A stretch of DNA of 64,000 nt from Icerya purchasi (GCA_039619475.1 CM077115.1:516294815-516358814), one strand, 5' to 3'; positions 11,300 to 25,339 are shown, counted from the first letter of the stretch. Numbers and translations: made by a program. Notes: generated from the letters alone by a model not told the origin.

Positions 11300-12530
11300 C
11301 CTATTCCCAATAACTTTGGGTAGGGCTATTTATTTGTTTAATTTACAATTTTTACTATAATGTTCATTACAGGCATCATCCAATTAAGTACTATCCTGTA
11401 ATCCCAAATTAAACAATCATACTAAATTAATATTTTCATAAACTTAAATACACTAATATTGTAAACTTAATTATCTCATATTATTATATAATTGAATTTT
11501 TCTTACGATATATGATTTTTTCCACGACATAAATTCATTAAATTCTTTAAACAGATTTGTAACACTAATTTTGTTTAGCGTATAAATTATTCGAATATTT
11601 TAACGGATCCGTTTAATATGTGATGTCTAATATCATCTCCAAAAAGTTACAACTTCTGCAATTTTCATTATCTACTTATATAAATATACTACCCTAAATA
11701 TACCATGTGTCCGGATATAAATTGTACGTTGAAAAAAAAAGTTAGGCACAAAGTCTTTATTATTCATTCGTTCTATGATATTTGGAAAATATTGTTTCGC
11801 TAGCCCATTATAACCTCTCCCGTATACTTTTTTGATATTTGTTTCTTATAATATTCATTTAAATATTACTTTAAACTGTTTTTGACATTAAGCACTCTTT
11901 ATTTTCACGGGGATGCCTATAAATTACGTTACTGAAATTGTGTGATTGATTTTAACTTTATTTTTAATTAAAAAGATATTTATGCGCTGTTGCAATTCGT
12001 ATTCAATGGGCATAATACCTGCGATAAAGGGAGCCATATAGCTGATCGTTCTATTCGCTTTAATAAGCTTAATAGCTACGGTTCTTTGGAAACTTGTAAG
12101 TACATATTCTGAAATCTCTTTGTCATTAACATATCGACCTATATACCATATATTCATATTTTGGTGTAAAATTATACACCTATACAATTTATAATTTATC
12201 ATTCGATGGCTGTTGTTGTGTATAGTTTATTAAAAATCGGTATAAATTTTTTGATTTTATTTCTGATGTAATTAAAATTAATGTTAAAAATTTAAGTTAT
12301 TATATGTATAATAACACCTAAATATCTGATTTGATTTGTGTATCTAATATTTAAACCGAATAATCTCGTTAAATTTAGTGGCTTTTTATTAGATTTTCTG
12401 TTAAACAGAATATAGTTTGGAACTCTTTATTCGCAGTATATTATTATTATTATTAATAATGAAATATATGGAAAAAGTGAAAAATATAATGTATTAAATG
12501 TATCGGAAAAAATTTTTAAATTAATTTCTT
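11300..12530 (-). mobile_element. Decayed R1-like non-LTR retrotransposon (RT end, thumb and CCHC region)
   Basis: Minus-strand frames read in order. An RT segment with NIRYTNQIRYLGVII (about 12270-12360) has the KYLGV-type motif. Then comes SFQRTVAIKLIKANRTISY and IAGIMPIEYEL (about 11990-12100), matching the post-RT region of R1/I elements (AYRTxS...AGxxPxD). A zinc-knuckle-like VDNENCRSC...HH region follows (about 11590-11680). Stops and frameshifts interrupt the frame after 11924. The 5' part of the element is missing. Clade assignment is from recalled family motifs. Confidence 0.7.
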
Positions 12531-14477
12531 AATAACAGAGGGTTCAAGAAAAATGTACGTACTCAGGCGGAGGGATTTGATACGGTATATTCTTATTCGA
12601 ACGAAATTTATTCCTGTATTTCCATATTTCCGGATTTTTATTTAAAGGCATTTAATGAAAAGAATTCGAACCCCGTTTACAAATATACATTGAAGTATTA
12701 GCGATTATACCAAAGACGATATTGCGTTAAAAACTTCAATTTATAAGAAAAATTAAATGATAGTAATTAAAAATAGAATTGACGATAATACTAATAAAAT
12801 TGAGCTTTTAACATGAATGCAATTAACGTTATACGTGAAAAAGTTATTAATAAGTAGAATAATGAAGCAGATCAGAAAAAAAAATGTTATAATAGCTAGT
12901 GGTTCTATAACAGGAGGGATTTTTAATAAAACAGGTACATGCGAGATGGGAACTAGCGTATCGATCATTAGGCGCGCTTCTCTGTTCATTGCGAGACAGA
13001 TTCAGAGTCCAACTTCGTATAATTTTTAATCCCGCTTCTCCTTGAAAATTACTTCTGCCGTACTTCCCGGTGTTGACATTTTTTTTTTTTTCGGATTTTC
13101 ATAAAACTTTCCCCGATAAGGCTCCTTCGATTTTTATACCGCGATCACTTCTTAAATAAGCTGAAGCGATTTTTTTATTTTTAAAATCTTAACGTCGGCA
13201 CTTTTCCCAAAAAATATGAACATAATACTTGTCTAAAATTATACGAGCACTGCGGAAAATTAAAATGTGCGACATTTTTTTTTCTACTTTTTGAAGAAAA
13301 GTACCTACAAGATTTCAGATACACTCCAACCAATTAAATGTAATATGCTAAAAATTCCGCAATTTGATTTCCCTGCAAAACACTCTTAGAGGATAAATCA
13401 CTTATCAGCATTAACAATAACGGCTTCTATCTACTAATATCGTCATCTACTGGCAGACACTGTAACTGTGTGTGTTTTCGCATTCTTCACCTGATTATCT
13501 ACTGAATGCTCTTCTTCGGAAGCCGCCATCAAAACACACCTGAGAATTTCCACTTTTTGCGATGTTATATTTCCTTCGTTTTGCAATAGGCGTGAAACGT
13601 TAATAAGGCACCGGTAAAAAAATAAGTGCATTCGCAGTGAGCGCAAATGTGTTTACATTTAATCATTTGTTAACTTTCCAACATAACGCTTTCAGTTTAC
13701 TCTAAATGATTTCATTTTATTCGCAATGTAACAAAAGAAATAAAGTACGCGAGCTCAAAAAAAAGTACAAGAGACAGTATGTATTAAATATATAAACGAG
13801 CTTCTTATCTTATAGCCTTCAAAATTTCCCGATATTTTTCAAATTTATAAAAATTTTAATTATTACGAATTTCATAATTAATTATTTCAATTATTAATTC
13901 ATCCATAGGGATGTAAAAACTTTTTTAACTTTCTTTTTGATCCCTGTTTGATTGATATCTATTTTTGGAGTATCTTTTATCAACGAAGAAATTCCACTAG
14001 AAATTCATTATCGAAAATAAAGTTGTTATTTGCCATAAGCGTTCGCACTTTTCCGAAAAAAAAAAAAAAAGATTTCCTCATACTTAGACTGAAAAATTAA
14101 TTGTACGTTTTGTCCAATCGTAATTATTACAGAAATCACATTCGACGATTTAAAAAAAAACATCAAATATAGAAATAATTACGAAACTCTTTCAAGTGTT
14201 CCGGAAAAAAAAAAGTATTCCATTAATGTAACCGCTCAACTCCATATTACCCTTTACAAATTCGATCACTCTACCGACTTTCGATGATTACTACTTCCTA
14301 GAGAAAGGTATATTCGTTTCTTGAACGGAACGAACAAGAAGAAAAAGCAGAAAAAAAAAATTCATTTTTAATTTAAACCAATTCGGAATTAAACGAGTTT
14401 TACTTAATCACACTATTACTGTGTCAGTTCGATAATATTTTAATTAAAATGAATACTTCCGAGTTATTTATATATAC

Positions 14478-14524
<47 letters not shown>

Positions 14525-15720
14525 ATACGCCTTATCAAATTAGTTTTCTAAACGACTGAATTACAGCGCAATCTAGATCAAACCGCGAAACTTTCCAAAA
14601 GGCAGTAATTACTGCAGCGTTTATTAGATGGCGCAAACGGGTTGTTTACAGATGGTTACGTTTTTTTTTCTTGAAAACATAACTTTCATAATAGTTTTGA
14701 CAGCTACTCGAGTTACTCGTGAAACTGCTTATAGCGAAATGGAGGGGAACGACGAGTAAATGCAACCGGTTCGTTTTATATTCGATACCAAAATATTATA
14801 ATTTTTTAATAGCCAAAGTTTACTATTAATTTTTTTTTTAAACATACAATGATGAAAAAATTCAACCTAAACATCACAGTAAGAATAAAAAAAGGAAAAT
14901 AAAAAAACACTGCGCTTTTTTTTACTTAAAAAAAGAAAAAAAATAACCGTTTATTTTTCATTATAAATAAGTCGTTTCTTATTTTTTTATAATGACCTTG
15001 GCGCAGGATTTCATCACTTTTTAGATTTACAAAAATTATTTAATCGCAGTGTGTAGTAACAAAAACCGACGATCAAAAACTAACAAACTTAATTTCAGAT
15101 TTTTTTAGACTTAATGAATTATATGACCAAATAATTTTAATTTTGTTTTACTATGGATGTATAAAGATTTGGTAAAAAATGTACCTTTCCGATTAAATTT
15201 GCTCATTAAACGGGCTATTATCATATTGTTTCCTCAGAATTTTTTATAGGTAATTCTTATATCACTGTCGTCACTTAACGATCCGTTCCGTAACATCTAA
15301 ACATATTTGCGACAAAAAGAAAGCGATATTCCTTAATTTCTAAAATACGAACAAATTATCGTCCGAAAATAATCCGGATTTCCTCCTACTCGCGTAAAAC
15401 TCCCCTATAATTGAAACTAGTAAATCGTTAGATGTCTTTCGAATTCCTCCTAATTACATATTTCTAATGTTAGTAAACGATTATCATTTGTAACGTATAT
15501 ATTATTAATGGAAGTTTTCGCGTATCTACACTGCAATAAATATAAAATAACACTGTATTAATGATTAAAAACTTTTTTTGCCCATTAAGTAAAAAATCCG
15601 AATTCGTATCATCGGCTTCACCTGTACTACTTAGTATTTGAATAGTATATGACACTAATACATAAAGTAAAGAAAGTCCCATATATCCCCTTGATAAGGT
15701 ATAACGGATATTGCGAAGTT
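12531..15720. other. AT-rich intergenic DNA, nothing recognised
   Basis: Many A/T homopolymers and a TA microsatellite at 14485-14521. Short frames only. Confidence 0.55.
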
Positions 15721-15800
15721 AAGCTATTTATAATGTACTTAAGCTTTTTATAATGTACTTAAGCTTTTTATAATGTACTTAAGCTTCTTATAATGTACTG
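15721..15800. repeat. Tandem repeat, 4 x 20 bp
   Basis: Four head-to-tail units of AAGCTTTTTATAATGTACTT with two or three substitutions in the first and last units. Confidence 0.95.
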
Positions 15801-15944
15801 AAGAATGGGGATCTGATAAGAATACTGGGGCCAGTTCCTTTCTACTTTTGGATGATCCACCTTTACTTTTCCCCGGATAATACTCGATTCAATTTCAGAT
15901 TAGGTATAAACCTGGGAGCGGTTTGAATCTGGAACGAGACAACT

Positions 15945-16060
15945 TATATTCTTAGGCGTTTAAGGACACAAAAATATAATTGAAAGGCGAGAATAACACG
16001 AGCAGAAGGAAATGAGAGAATATAAGGGTAGTAAAGGGATATCGACTTTTAATCAACACG
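15945..16060 (-). repeat. Interspersed repeat family A, copy 2 (fragment)
   Basis: Aligns with 762-853: shared GAATAACA/GGAATAAC, AGAAGGAAATGAGAGAATATAAG and a final CTTTTAAT block, with substitutions and small gaps. Confidence 0.5.
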
Positions 16061-16137
16061 GCGATCGCGCGGACCAGCATAATCATGCAAAACCTTATTA
16101 AACTCTTCTCAGAGGAGGCAAGATAGAACTGTTGGTG

Positions 16138-16176
16138 AAGCACGCACACACACGCACACACACACATACACACTAG
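16138..16176. repeat. CA-rich microsatellite
   Basis: Imperfect CA repeat with ACG and ATA interruptions. Confidence 0.8.
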
Positions 16177-17199
16177 GAAAGCAAGGTTCTGACAGCTCAA
16201 AATTTTCAAACAGCGCTGAATACACGACAAAGTCAGGTAAATATATAAAATTATCCGTCGTCGAAAACCCCCCAATTCTTATATTAAAATTTTTATTGAA
16301 CAAAAAAAAAAAAGGAAAGAGATGAAAGATAACACAATGTGTGCGACAAGAGAGGTTTGATCATCCGTTCTCGCCAAAACCTGTTCCCAACGGAAAGTTT
16401 TTTAAAAAACAATTTTAATTAACAAAATTTCTTTATCGGAAAGGAATTAAAGTATCGCGGAAAAAAAATTTAAGGAAATTAATTTACATGGAGCTGAAGA
16501 AAGTGGACGACGCCAATAAATGAATCTGCACTTATGCATGAAGAACAGCGTCTGCAGGTGTCTATGGAAATGCAGAAGCGCAGCAGTTGCTAAATTCTGC
16601 ACTACTGAGACGTAGGCTTAAGCGTTTAAAGTCATCGTGTGATTTATTAAATTTATGATTATGGAATTTAAAAATAATTTGATAGAGAGTACCGGTGAGA
16701 TACGTTTCTTAAAGGAGTAATTTGTTTAAAAAAAAAAAAAACAACAAAAAAACACTTTATTACTTATTTAAGATTATTCTTAAGATTGTAATATAATTTA
16801 ATTAAAAAAAAAAAAAAAAAAGAATTAATTGGTTTTGTACAAAAAGTTTTTATATACGTAATTTTTGGACCTAGCGAAATTAGAAGTAGGCGTCAGTGCT
16901 GCGATAATGGTGTCCACGCAAAAATGATCTCATTTTCGACCGGTCGCCCAAAACGAGAATCCATGTGTTCAAAAAAAAGGTTTGCCTCTAATAAATATGT
17001 AAATATCGTTATTACTGCTTCCAGATTATAAAGCGGTCGCCCGTTTCAAAAATTAACCGGGCGATATTGCTGCAAACGGAAAGTAAGCTTAAAATGCCCA
17101 TCATAGCGTTCCTTCTTAAAGGAAATAATGGCTAGCACCCCATATTGCACGTCGCTGGCATCACGATGTGATCGATAACTTCATATAGAAATAATTTAA
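16177..17199. other. AT-rich spacer, nothing recognised
   Basis: Poly-A runs near 16729 and 16805. No coding frame seen. Confidence 0.5.
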
Positions 17200-18520
17200 C
17201 GCGCATCTTCAGAGATACAACGCAATCGGTCGTACGTCTCTAATGAAGTTCCCTATTACTGCGCCATTCTGTAGATGTTCCATAGTCTCGAGACACCGCG
17301 ATGGAGTAGTAAGGCCGATCGTTTGATTTGGAAATTAATCAGTCGCCTTATGTTCTCACCGACCGCTTTTTTATTCACTTTTTTTCCCATTCCGTCGCGA
17401 CTCTTCTTCCACTACCAGTATACAACTTTTGGGCCTTTTCAAACGTCTGCAACCCTATTACGCAACAACCGCAGCAATTCACCGCAAGACAGCCGCCGTC
17501 GCCAGGGAGGATATTATAATGCGATGAAACGATGCGCGCTGAATTTCGGCAAAGACAATCGATCTCTCGTCGGCGAGTTTTCCAAACTAGCGTCGTCGTC
17601 GTAACCGGCTAATGAAGAATTTAAGAATTGCGTCGCTATGCGCGAAAATCAATTCGTGACGGTAGCGAATTAGGTTCTAGTAAACACGTGGCCCCTATGG
17701 AGGAGTCAAAATGCTGAGCGGCGCGCGGATGCTGTTAAGTGCATGCTGAGTCGAATGAGTGTACACGACGGTGAGTGTGTATAATGGGAAAGAATAATAA
17801 TAGGCTGTCTGTTTTTCGTAGAGCGCAAGCCGGTTGTTATTAGATTAGAGGCCGGCTCGCGGCTGGGGAGAGATGGTGGCCGGGACTTCTGGCTTTTGTA
17901 ATGAACAGGAAGATATGAAGCGAGTTATGATAAATTCGTGACACGATCTGATGTCGCAAAAAAGGTCCATCAGCGAACGGCGCTCCACAGTCAACCGCCT
18001 ATCCGCAACCGTCGCGTCGCATCGGATCGCGACGCATTCCGTTCCATTGTCATCGCGCGCGTATAATAACAGTGGCCGCTCGTTCATTTGTTCGCTCGTG
18101 ACACGTTGTCTCGCGATGTTGCACAGTGCGCCATTTATCCTCCGTGTGCCTATATAACTGTGAAATATGAATACCAGTGGCCGGAAAATCTCATCATACG
18201 AATCAAGCACAGCGCTAAAAGCGCGCCCGACCACCGCTCCGTCCCGTCCTCCTTCTCGCTCTCCCCCCCACCCCACCGCCACCTCCTCCAACACCTTTCC
18301 GACCAATATTAACTTCTTTTTCACAAGCACCTTTTCTCCTTCCCCGCCTACGACCTTCCTTCGCCTTATTATTAAATCGACTCCGGCAATTTTATCCCCA
18401 CCTTTCCGCTGCAATTCCCTAGGTGGAAATTTCCCGACGCGCGCCATCTATCCACTTCAAGCGCAGCGCTCGGAATATATTTCACACGAGAGGCAGCTCG
18501 CGTTTTGATTAGCTACCAGT
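17200..18520. promoter_or_regulatory. GC-rich island 2, with a 200-codon minus-strand frame of unknown meaning
   Basis: A CpG-rich block in AT-rich flanks. The longest frame in the window is here (18447 to 17845 on the minus strand, 200 codons), but its translation is low in hydrophobic structure, matches no family I know, and opposite-strand frames are also open, as GC-rich sequence would produce by chance. A donor-like CGACG|GTGAGT at 17770 could end a non-coding 5' exon. Promoter or enhancer of the downstream Pax gene, or of another gene, are possibilities only. Confidence 0.3.
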
Positions 18521-20236
18521 AACATCGCTACTATTTGCCCAACGAGGAGAAAGTAATAATTTAGAACAGAATACGGCAATATGGAAGAATAGAGAAAGTT
18601 CAATGCGGTCGCGTGTTTTTCGAATCCACCCTGTTAAATTACTGATTTAAACGATGCGGTGAACTCTTGGCTAAAAAATCTTTCATTACTCGTCTTCTTT
18701 TTTAATTTCATTTACAGAATATTTAATTATTAAAATAATTAAATATTCCGCAGCGAGTTTAAAAAAGTTCTTACACCCGTACGTAGATATGACTCGTATT
18801 TCCACGAAATGGTTTCTTACTTGCGGAAAACAAAAATCACAATATTCACCGAGACTCCGTCAAACTATATATTTCAAGAAGAACATCTTTTTCTTATTCA
18901 GCCTCCTTCTCTCACTCTTTCTCTCTCACACACACACATACATATATATATATGTATATGTATATATATATTCTGCCTTGATTTATTGATCAGAACACAC
19001 ATTCAAAATTTATTTTGGAGCAGCGAGGTTCAGAGTTCAACCCCCACCCCCCGAAATGTCTGTGAACTAATAACTGCTTGAATTAAATGGGCCGAAATTC
19101 AGAATAAATTTATTTCTTTTCAAATTTTGACAAAAGAAAAGAAAATTGAAATTTTTATAAATTCTATGGGAACGACTATTTTTTATTTGTTTCTATTGTA
19201 GTATTCAAATATTGCATATACAATAATTGACTACAAGGCTTTAGTGTACCATTTACGAATAAATATATTTCATGATAATACACACACACACACATATACA
19301 TATATAAAAAAAAAATATTTTCGCAACCACTGCTGAAATGTTGGTCTAGATACGGCCCTGTTTCGGGCAGATGCCTTTTATGAAGATTTGATGTTTTCGA
19401 CAAAGAAATATAAAAAAAAAAAAAAATTAATAAACTTTTTTAATGTCGAAAAATAATTTTAAAAATCAAATCTAAAAGTTTTCCCCATCTGGCGGCTTAA
19501 ATGGCCGATTAGAAATTGTTTTCTGTAGTAGAGATTTCAATCTATGATACATCGGCAGCCAACGAAAATGCAAGATTCTTACAAATATTGGAACAGAGAT
19601 TGCTGTCGAAAGCGGTATGTAATTATTCAACTAAGCTCGATATTGTCGAACGATTGTTTTAATTTTTCCAGGCATACAAACCCAAACTACTCCGTGGAAC
19701 TGGTCGCATCCTACGTTAGATCTCTATCCGAATAGGCCGGTAAAGTTGTTTTTTTTCCTAATGAAGTTATTGAAAGTATAAATTAACGTAAAATAACTGT
19801 AAAAAATTCGGTTCGTTAAAAAATCAATTCTGCCTCGATGGAATTACCACGACCACCATTAATTTACGGGTCCAAGTATTATTTATCTTGTGTAAAATTT
19901 GATCCTAAACGAACTGGTTGCAGCATTTCCGTACTGTTAAGTACGTCTTTGCTATATCTGATTTCCTTTCAAACATTTCCGTACTCGAAAAGGAAACCCC
20001 GCGTAATATTAAAAGCATAAGCTAGCGATTGTTGAAAATTCGACCGTTTTCTTTATCTGAATAAATTGCCACCGGGTATGGTTAATTAGACTACTGTGTA
20101 GATAAATATGCGCATGTGACAGTTCAAAACCCGGTAAAGCTTCCTTTTTTTCTTTTTTCCTAATTAATCTATATGTATTATCGGTTTAGTGCAATAAAAT
20201 ATCAATAAAATTATCAGCGCGAGTAATTAAGTTTAC
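18521..20236. other. Mixed AT-rich spacer with CA/TA microsatellites
   Basis: CT/CA/TA compound repeat at 18918-18971 and a CA/TA tract at 19279-19306. No gene seen. Confidence 0.5.
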
Positions 20237-20866
20237 TTGCAGCAACAACTTACCCGTTTAGAATCACGATTGACAGACTGGCAGATAAGGGTTAATATGG
20301 TGGGGGCGGGGCAGCCGCATCACTTTTAAATTACGCAGAAGCATCGCACCTCCAGTTTATATCTAAATGGGAGTGTTATCATCCCTCAGTCGAGTAATGT
20401 GAAGTACTTAGGTTTGTACCTAGCTTAGGTGGGGTCGACGAATTAACGTCAAAATTGGCGAAATGAGAAGATGGATTGCTCTCGTGGTTGTTGTCCGCAG
20501 TGGATCCAGATTATCATTAGCTTAATTAAGCCGATCTGGACATATGGTGTTGAACTTTGGGGAACTGCTAAAAAAAAACGCATGTACGTTGTCTTCAATC
20601 ATTTGAGTCTAACATCTTGCGTAAGATAGTATGGAATACATAGATAAAAAGATATCTCCGGATTCCTTTTGTCACGGAGATACGGTAAGATCGAGGTATA
20701 CAAGAGGCCTTCTTCGACAGGCTGGCGGCTAGTATATGCGCTGGTTACTGACCTCCCGGATCAAAATATAGCTGATCCCTCAACTCGTCGATTAAAAAGA
20801 CTGTGGCCGCGTGATAGTTTGAATAATCTGTGGACCTATTTAGATGGAATACACACAGGAAACTGA
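20237..20866 (+). mobile_element. Decayed jockey-like non-LTR retrotransposon (end of reverse transcriptase)
   Basis: Plus-strand frames, with shifts, give LQQQLTRLESRLTDWQIRVN (from 20237), then LNGSVIIPQSSNVKYLGLYL (about 20361-20425) with the KYLGL motif. IKPIWTYGVELWGTA follows (about 20527-20570), then RRYGKIEVYKR...LLD-like and RRLKRLWPRDSL (20786-20820). These are hallmarks of the C-terminal third of jockey-clade ORF2. The start of ORF2 and the RT catalytic YxDD box are not present; stops and frameshifts show it is dead. Confidence 0.8.
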
Positions 20867-22549
20867 GATCATCGGATTAATGAGTGAAATTAAATTATTT
20901 GCTTCATGCTATACTTTGCCTAGGTTAATTGATCGCAATATTTGGCAACTTGTAGAAAGAAGGGAAAAGAAGAGAAGAAAAAAAGTTCTTCTCTCCTTTT
21001 TACATTTGTTTAAAATTTAAACACATATTGGAGACGTATTACAAGAATTATTTAAAAAATTGCAATTTCCTAATTTTTTTAATAAATTTCGTGCACGACT
21101 TATAAAACTTTTTTAGTATCGAAGTCGCTGCTGTTCGATCACCATTAAATTCTATAATATACCACGCTCTGTCTACAACCGCTTTTTATCGACTGAAATT
21201 TATATTTTAAATTACCGAAACATATGCTGGAATAAAATAAAACCGTCTAAATCGGAAATTTTGTGTAGTTAATATTGTGGAGCGAATTACTCGTGACAAA
21301 AAAAATTATTGTAATATTACAATACAAAATTTGAATACGTTTGCCCCTTCTCAGCTTCCAATCGTCGTGCTCTTCTCTTTTTTGTCAGATGAAAAGTACA
21401 ACGCTGAACTTCTGGAAACTATCGTTCAAACCCAGAGTCGAAAATGTTTTTGCTCATAAACGGGCGATAGCTCGCTACTGAAAAACTCAAAGAAGTCCTC
21501 TTGGAAAAATTGCCACTCTTCTTTCTCTAAAACGAGCCCCTTTCACATACCTGAAGAAAGACTATAATAAGCTTTCAAATTCCCATCCTCCGAGCGTTCT
21601 ACTCTAATTCCGAATTTCCTTGAACCTCCTCACTTCCTAATTCCTCGTCTTAACATTAATAATTATAAAATCCGTTCTTTCAAAATCTTCCAGCGCCACT
21701 CCCCGGGTCAATTAAAAATTTGAGTCTGAACAATCCATTAATATTCTCAAACGTTTTTTTTTTTAGCTCGATTGGAAGTCATTTTGGGGGCTAAGTCTCC
21801 TAATTGTATATCGACGCTTTTTCTTCTTTAGATGCAATTATTATAATTGGATCGGGTTTTCTATAAAGAGAGACGCAATATATTGCAATCGCGTTAAGAA
21901 ATCGCTTTAGAATTTCACGGTCTTCATTCCGAAATCTATTCATTAGTAGCAACTGATAAAAAAAAAAAAAACAAAAAAAAACAATCAAGTACTTTCTTGC
22001 ACAAATAATCTTTAAGCTGCTTAGGTTAAAGAAAAAGGCTAAAATAAAATTTAAAAACATTAAGATAACTCTTTTTTTTGATACTCTTCTCACGGAAAGC
22101 GGGTTAAATTCCAGTAAAATTTAAGTCAAATCGAAAAAAGTCCCGATTTTAATCGGCACACACCGAGACTGTTATCAAGCAAGATGATGGTCAATACGTT
22201 TGGATCAGATTCTAAGCACCTTATATAATGTTCAGCAGCGTGTTTGATCTTTAACATAAGGAATAATAAAATCTCGATGTGATGTACAGTTAGATACACA
22301 TACCAGCAAGATGAGATGAGAAATCTAATGGTCTTATTTTGGAACCGCTGAATCTAACCGATATGAATATTTTTTGCGCAACACCCCATGTGTCCATAGG
22401 GGCCTTAATACTCCGAAAATAGATGAATTAGTTTTTCCCGAGGGAATCCAACAACGCATACGCGCTTCATCTTCAAATTCCATTATAATATTCCTTTAAT
22501 ACTAATCAGGGGCGTAATAACCTAACATTATGAATGGGAATGGTTTTTT
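20867..22549. other. AT-rich spacer, nothing recognised
   Basis: Pyrimidine-rich segment 21500-21790 could be another old retrotransposon remnant, but no motif was found. Confidence 0.4.
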
Positions 22550-22815
22550 TTTGTTTTTTTTTTTTTACTGGGCTCGGTGTTAACGCTGACCCAACTACAT
22601 GGACTTAGATCACCTACTTAGATTCTGAGGCGATCGGAGATAGAAAGTTTAAAGGAAAGAAGGAGAACGGCTGGAGATGTGAAGGAAAGGATAAAGGAAC
22701 CATTAAAAGGGGTAGGAAGATCCAACGCCAAAAGTTCGGCGTATAGATGAGGGCACTCAGGAAAAAGGAGCAGGACATTCAAAAAGGATATGGTTGGGAT
22801 CGCATCCACATTAGA
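22550..22815 (-). mobile_element. Non-LTR retrotransposon 3' end (NHILFECP motif)
   Basis: On the minus strand one frame gives CDPNHILFECPAPF (about 22769-22805). After a frameshift the next gives CPHLYAELLALDLPTPF and ends SISDRLRI with a stop at 22618. A short 3' tail with GGGTCAGCGTTAACACC leads to an A-rich end (T-rich at 22544-22566 on the plus strand). This is the C-terminus of the same LINE clade as 6650-7661. Strongly 5'-truncated. Confidence 0.7.
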
Positions 22816-25339
22816 TGTCTATCGATAACTAAAAAAAGAAAAAAATGTGACACCAGTGTTTTAAATGTATTTATTTTCCATTAATTCCAGTTTCTATTAG
22901 ATTTTGTGCTGACTTGTCCGAATGTGGTCTTACGATAATTTGGTTGCGTATAGGCGTTAAATTAAAACGTTAGCCTTTCCGCGGCTGTCCATCACAATTG
23001 GGTCAGTGAGCACCTTGGAGGACCCCCCGTTGTATCGTCCCTGATATTAATAGTTTATTCCACATATAAATTTTCAAATCAAACATTTAGAAGAGGTTAA
23101 CTTTTAATAATATTCTTCGATTTTCTTTTCCAAATGAAAATAAGTTGTTTAGGATTCCGGCAGATATTCGATCAATATAATAATAGTAAATTTACCTTTA
23201 TTAACCTTCAGTTCCTATTTTAATACTAAAGATGAGAAATTCCTCGTTCGAAAGGACACGTGTTTTTAATCAATTTCATTTAATATTCGATCTAAAATTT
23301 TTATTATATAAGTTTATTATTTTGTCAACTATTTAAATAAAACGGATTGTACAACTCTACATTTAAAGTAGGAATGATAGAACTCTCAATAATAAGATCT
23401 TAAAAAGAGTAGCCACGCTTGAGAACGAAGAGTTTAAGGGTTACGTTCGAAGTGTACCGCTATATGTTCACGAAAGCCACGCGTGTTGATTAAACGCTCT
23501 AAATAAGGCGGTATATATTATTACGCAAGAAAGAGAAACAGCAAAGTTGAATTTCACAAAACTCGATAGCAGCCGAATGACTAATCGCTAGGCCAAAAAA
23601 TTAAAAATAATAATTTCTCTATTCGGTAGACAAAAAAATTCAAAAAAGAAAAAAGTGCTTAATTCGTTTTCTTCCAAATTTTTTACCATTTACGAGGTAA
23701 TTGTTCGAAAATTTTTCACGAATACATCATTGATATTTCCCACAAAAAAAAAAAAGAAAAAAGAAATAAAATTAAATTAAATAAAAAGGACAATTTAAAT
23801 TATGTTTTGAACAAACAAAATTAAAAAATATTACCTAAATTATTTACTTACAAGCAACACTGACGTTTCGTCGAACTCTATCAGCTCCCGGAAGTTAATT
23901 AAATTTTCAGTAGGTACGGGCTGCTACTTTTTTTTTTTTCTTATTTCGGGAACCAACAGGGGACGGACGGACGGGGTGAGAACTTTTTCTCGAAGGAAAA
24001 CAAAGTTGGAAATTTCGATTACAGTCTTTATACTATTAAAACTGAAAAATTATTTTTTAAATTAATATCGAATTAACTTTTCAAGAAATTTTACCTTAAA
24101 ATTTATAATGAAAGTGTTCAACAAAAAAATTACATTAATAGCGTACTGGAAATTAGTTTGCGAATAATGTTTCATGTCTAGCGCAAATCTTTAAAGAAAA
24201 AATTATATAAATATTATATTTAAAAAAAAAAAAACAATGGTTCTCCTTCAAAATTCCTTGTTGGTCCACGGGTGTTATTGTTAAGTAAAACGAATCGTAT
24301 CTTTCATCAGTTTTCCGGTTTGATTATTTTTCTTCTTCAAATCAAGGGGGGCAACGTCTCTCCCACCACTAGCCTGGTCCCCTTTGTAGGCGCGCTCATG
24401 CTAGAAGCACGGATGCGTGCATCCTTTTTCTGAAAAGGAGGAAAATTAGGAAAAGACGCGTTTTTCGTTCTATCTATCATCCGGCGCACTTATTTATTCG
24501 AAATTATCCGAAATTTTATTATCATAAAATAACATTAATAATCCCGAAATTTTTCAACTTTGCTTTAACTATTATTATCACTTTCTCGCCGTTATTCTCT
24601 TAATAATACGATTTATTAAATTAAAGTAAAATTATTACAGTATAATATTTTATTGAAATAAATCCCAAAAAAAAAAAAAAAAAAAAATACTCTTCTATTT
24701 CATGTATCAGTTCGAATTTATAACGTAATTATAATTTTGAATCGACTCGTAAATGAGTTGGAAGTTTTACTGAAAAAATGGGACGACTCTGAATGTGCGT
24801 GTACCACCGAGCGCGCTCCTTGTCAGTGAGAAAGTCGAATATTCGAAAATAAATATAAAATTCTTTTTTTTTTTTTTGTTTTTTTAAAAATTTAAAATAA
24901 TATTCCAAGTTATTAGTAACGTACAAGCGAAATATATTAAGTACACGTAGAATAACTGAAATATATTATAGCAATATGATAAAATTAATGATAATGTTCA
25001 TTTAAGGTATCTTTATTTTCGCATGGTTTCTACCCAAACTATATGTAAATCCCTACTATCTGGAGTAAATTATTACGTTTTAAAACCTTACATGCGAGAA
25101 TTAAAATTTACACAAGATATTATATGCAATGCGCGAATCAGAGATGAGTATCTATTGTCGAAAATACTTTTCACTTTTCACAGGGTTGATTAGTACAGGA
25201 AGAATCGTTTATTTGTTGAAACTCAGACACGTACAAATATATCGTATTGAGTTCTTCGATTCGGTCTGCAGTTCATCTGTACGATACAGTTATTAACTGA
25301 ATATCCAGAAATTAATATGTAACAGAATTAAGTATCCGC
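22816..25339. other. AT-rich spacer, nothing recognised
   Basis: Homopolymers at 23741, 24222 and 24667. No coding frame with sense. Confidence 0.55.

Noticed and set aside
12656..12676. tRNA on the minus strand (box B-like GGTTCGAATTC)
   Set aside because: The T-stem does not pair and no D-arm or acceptor stem is present.
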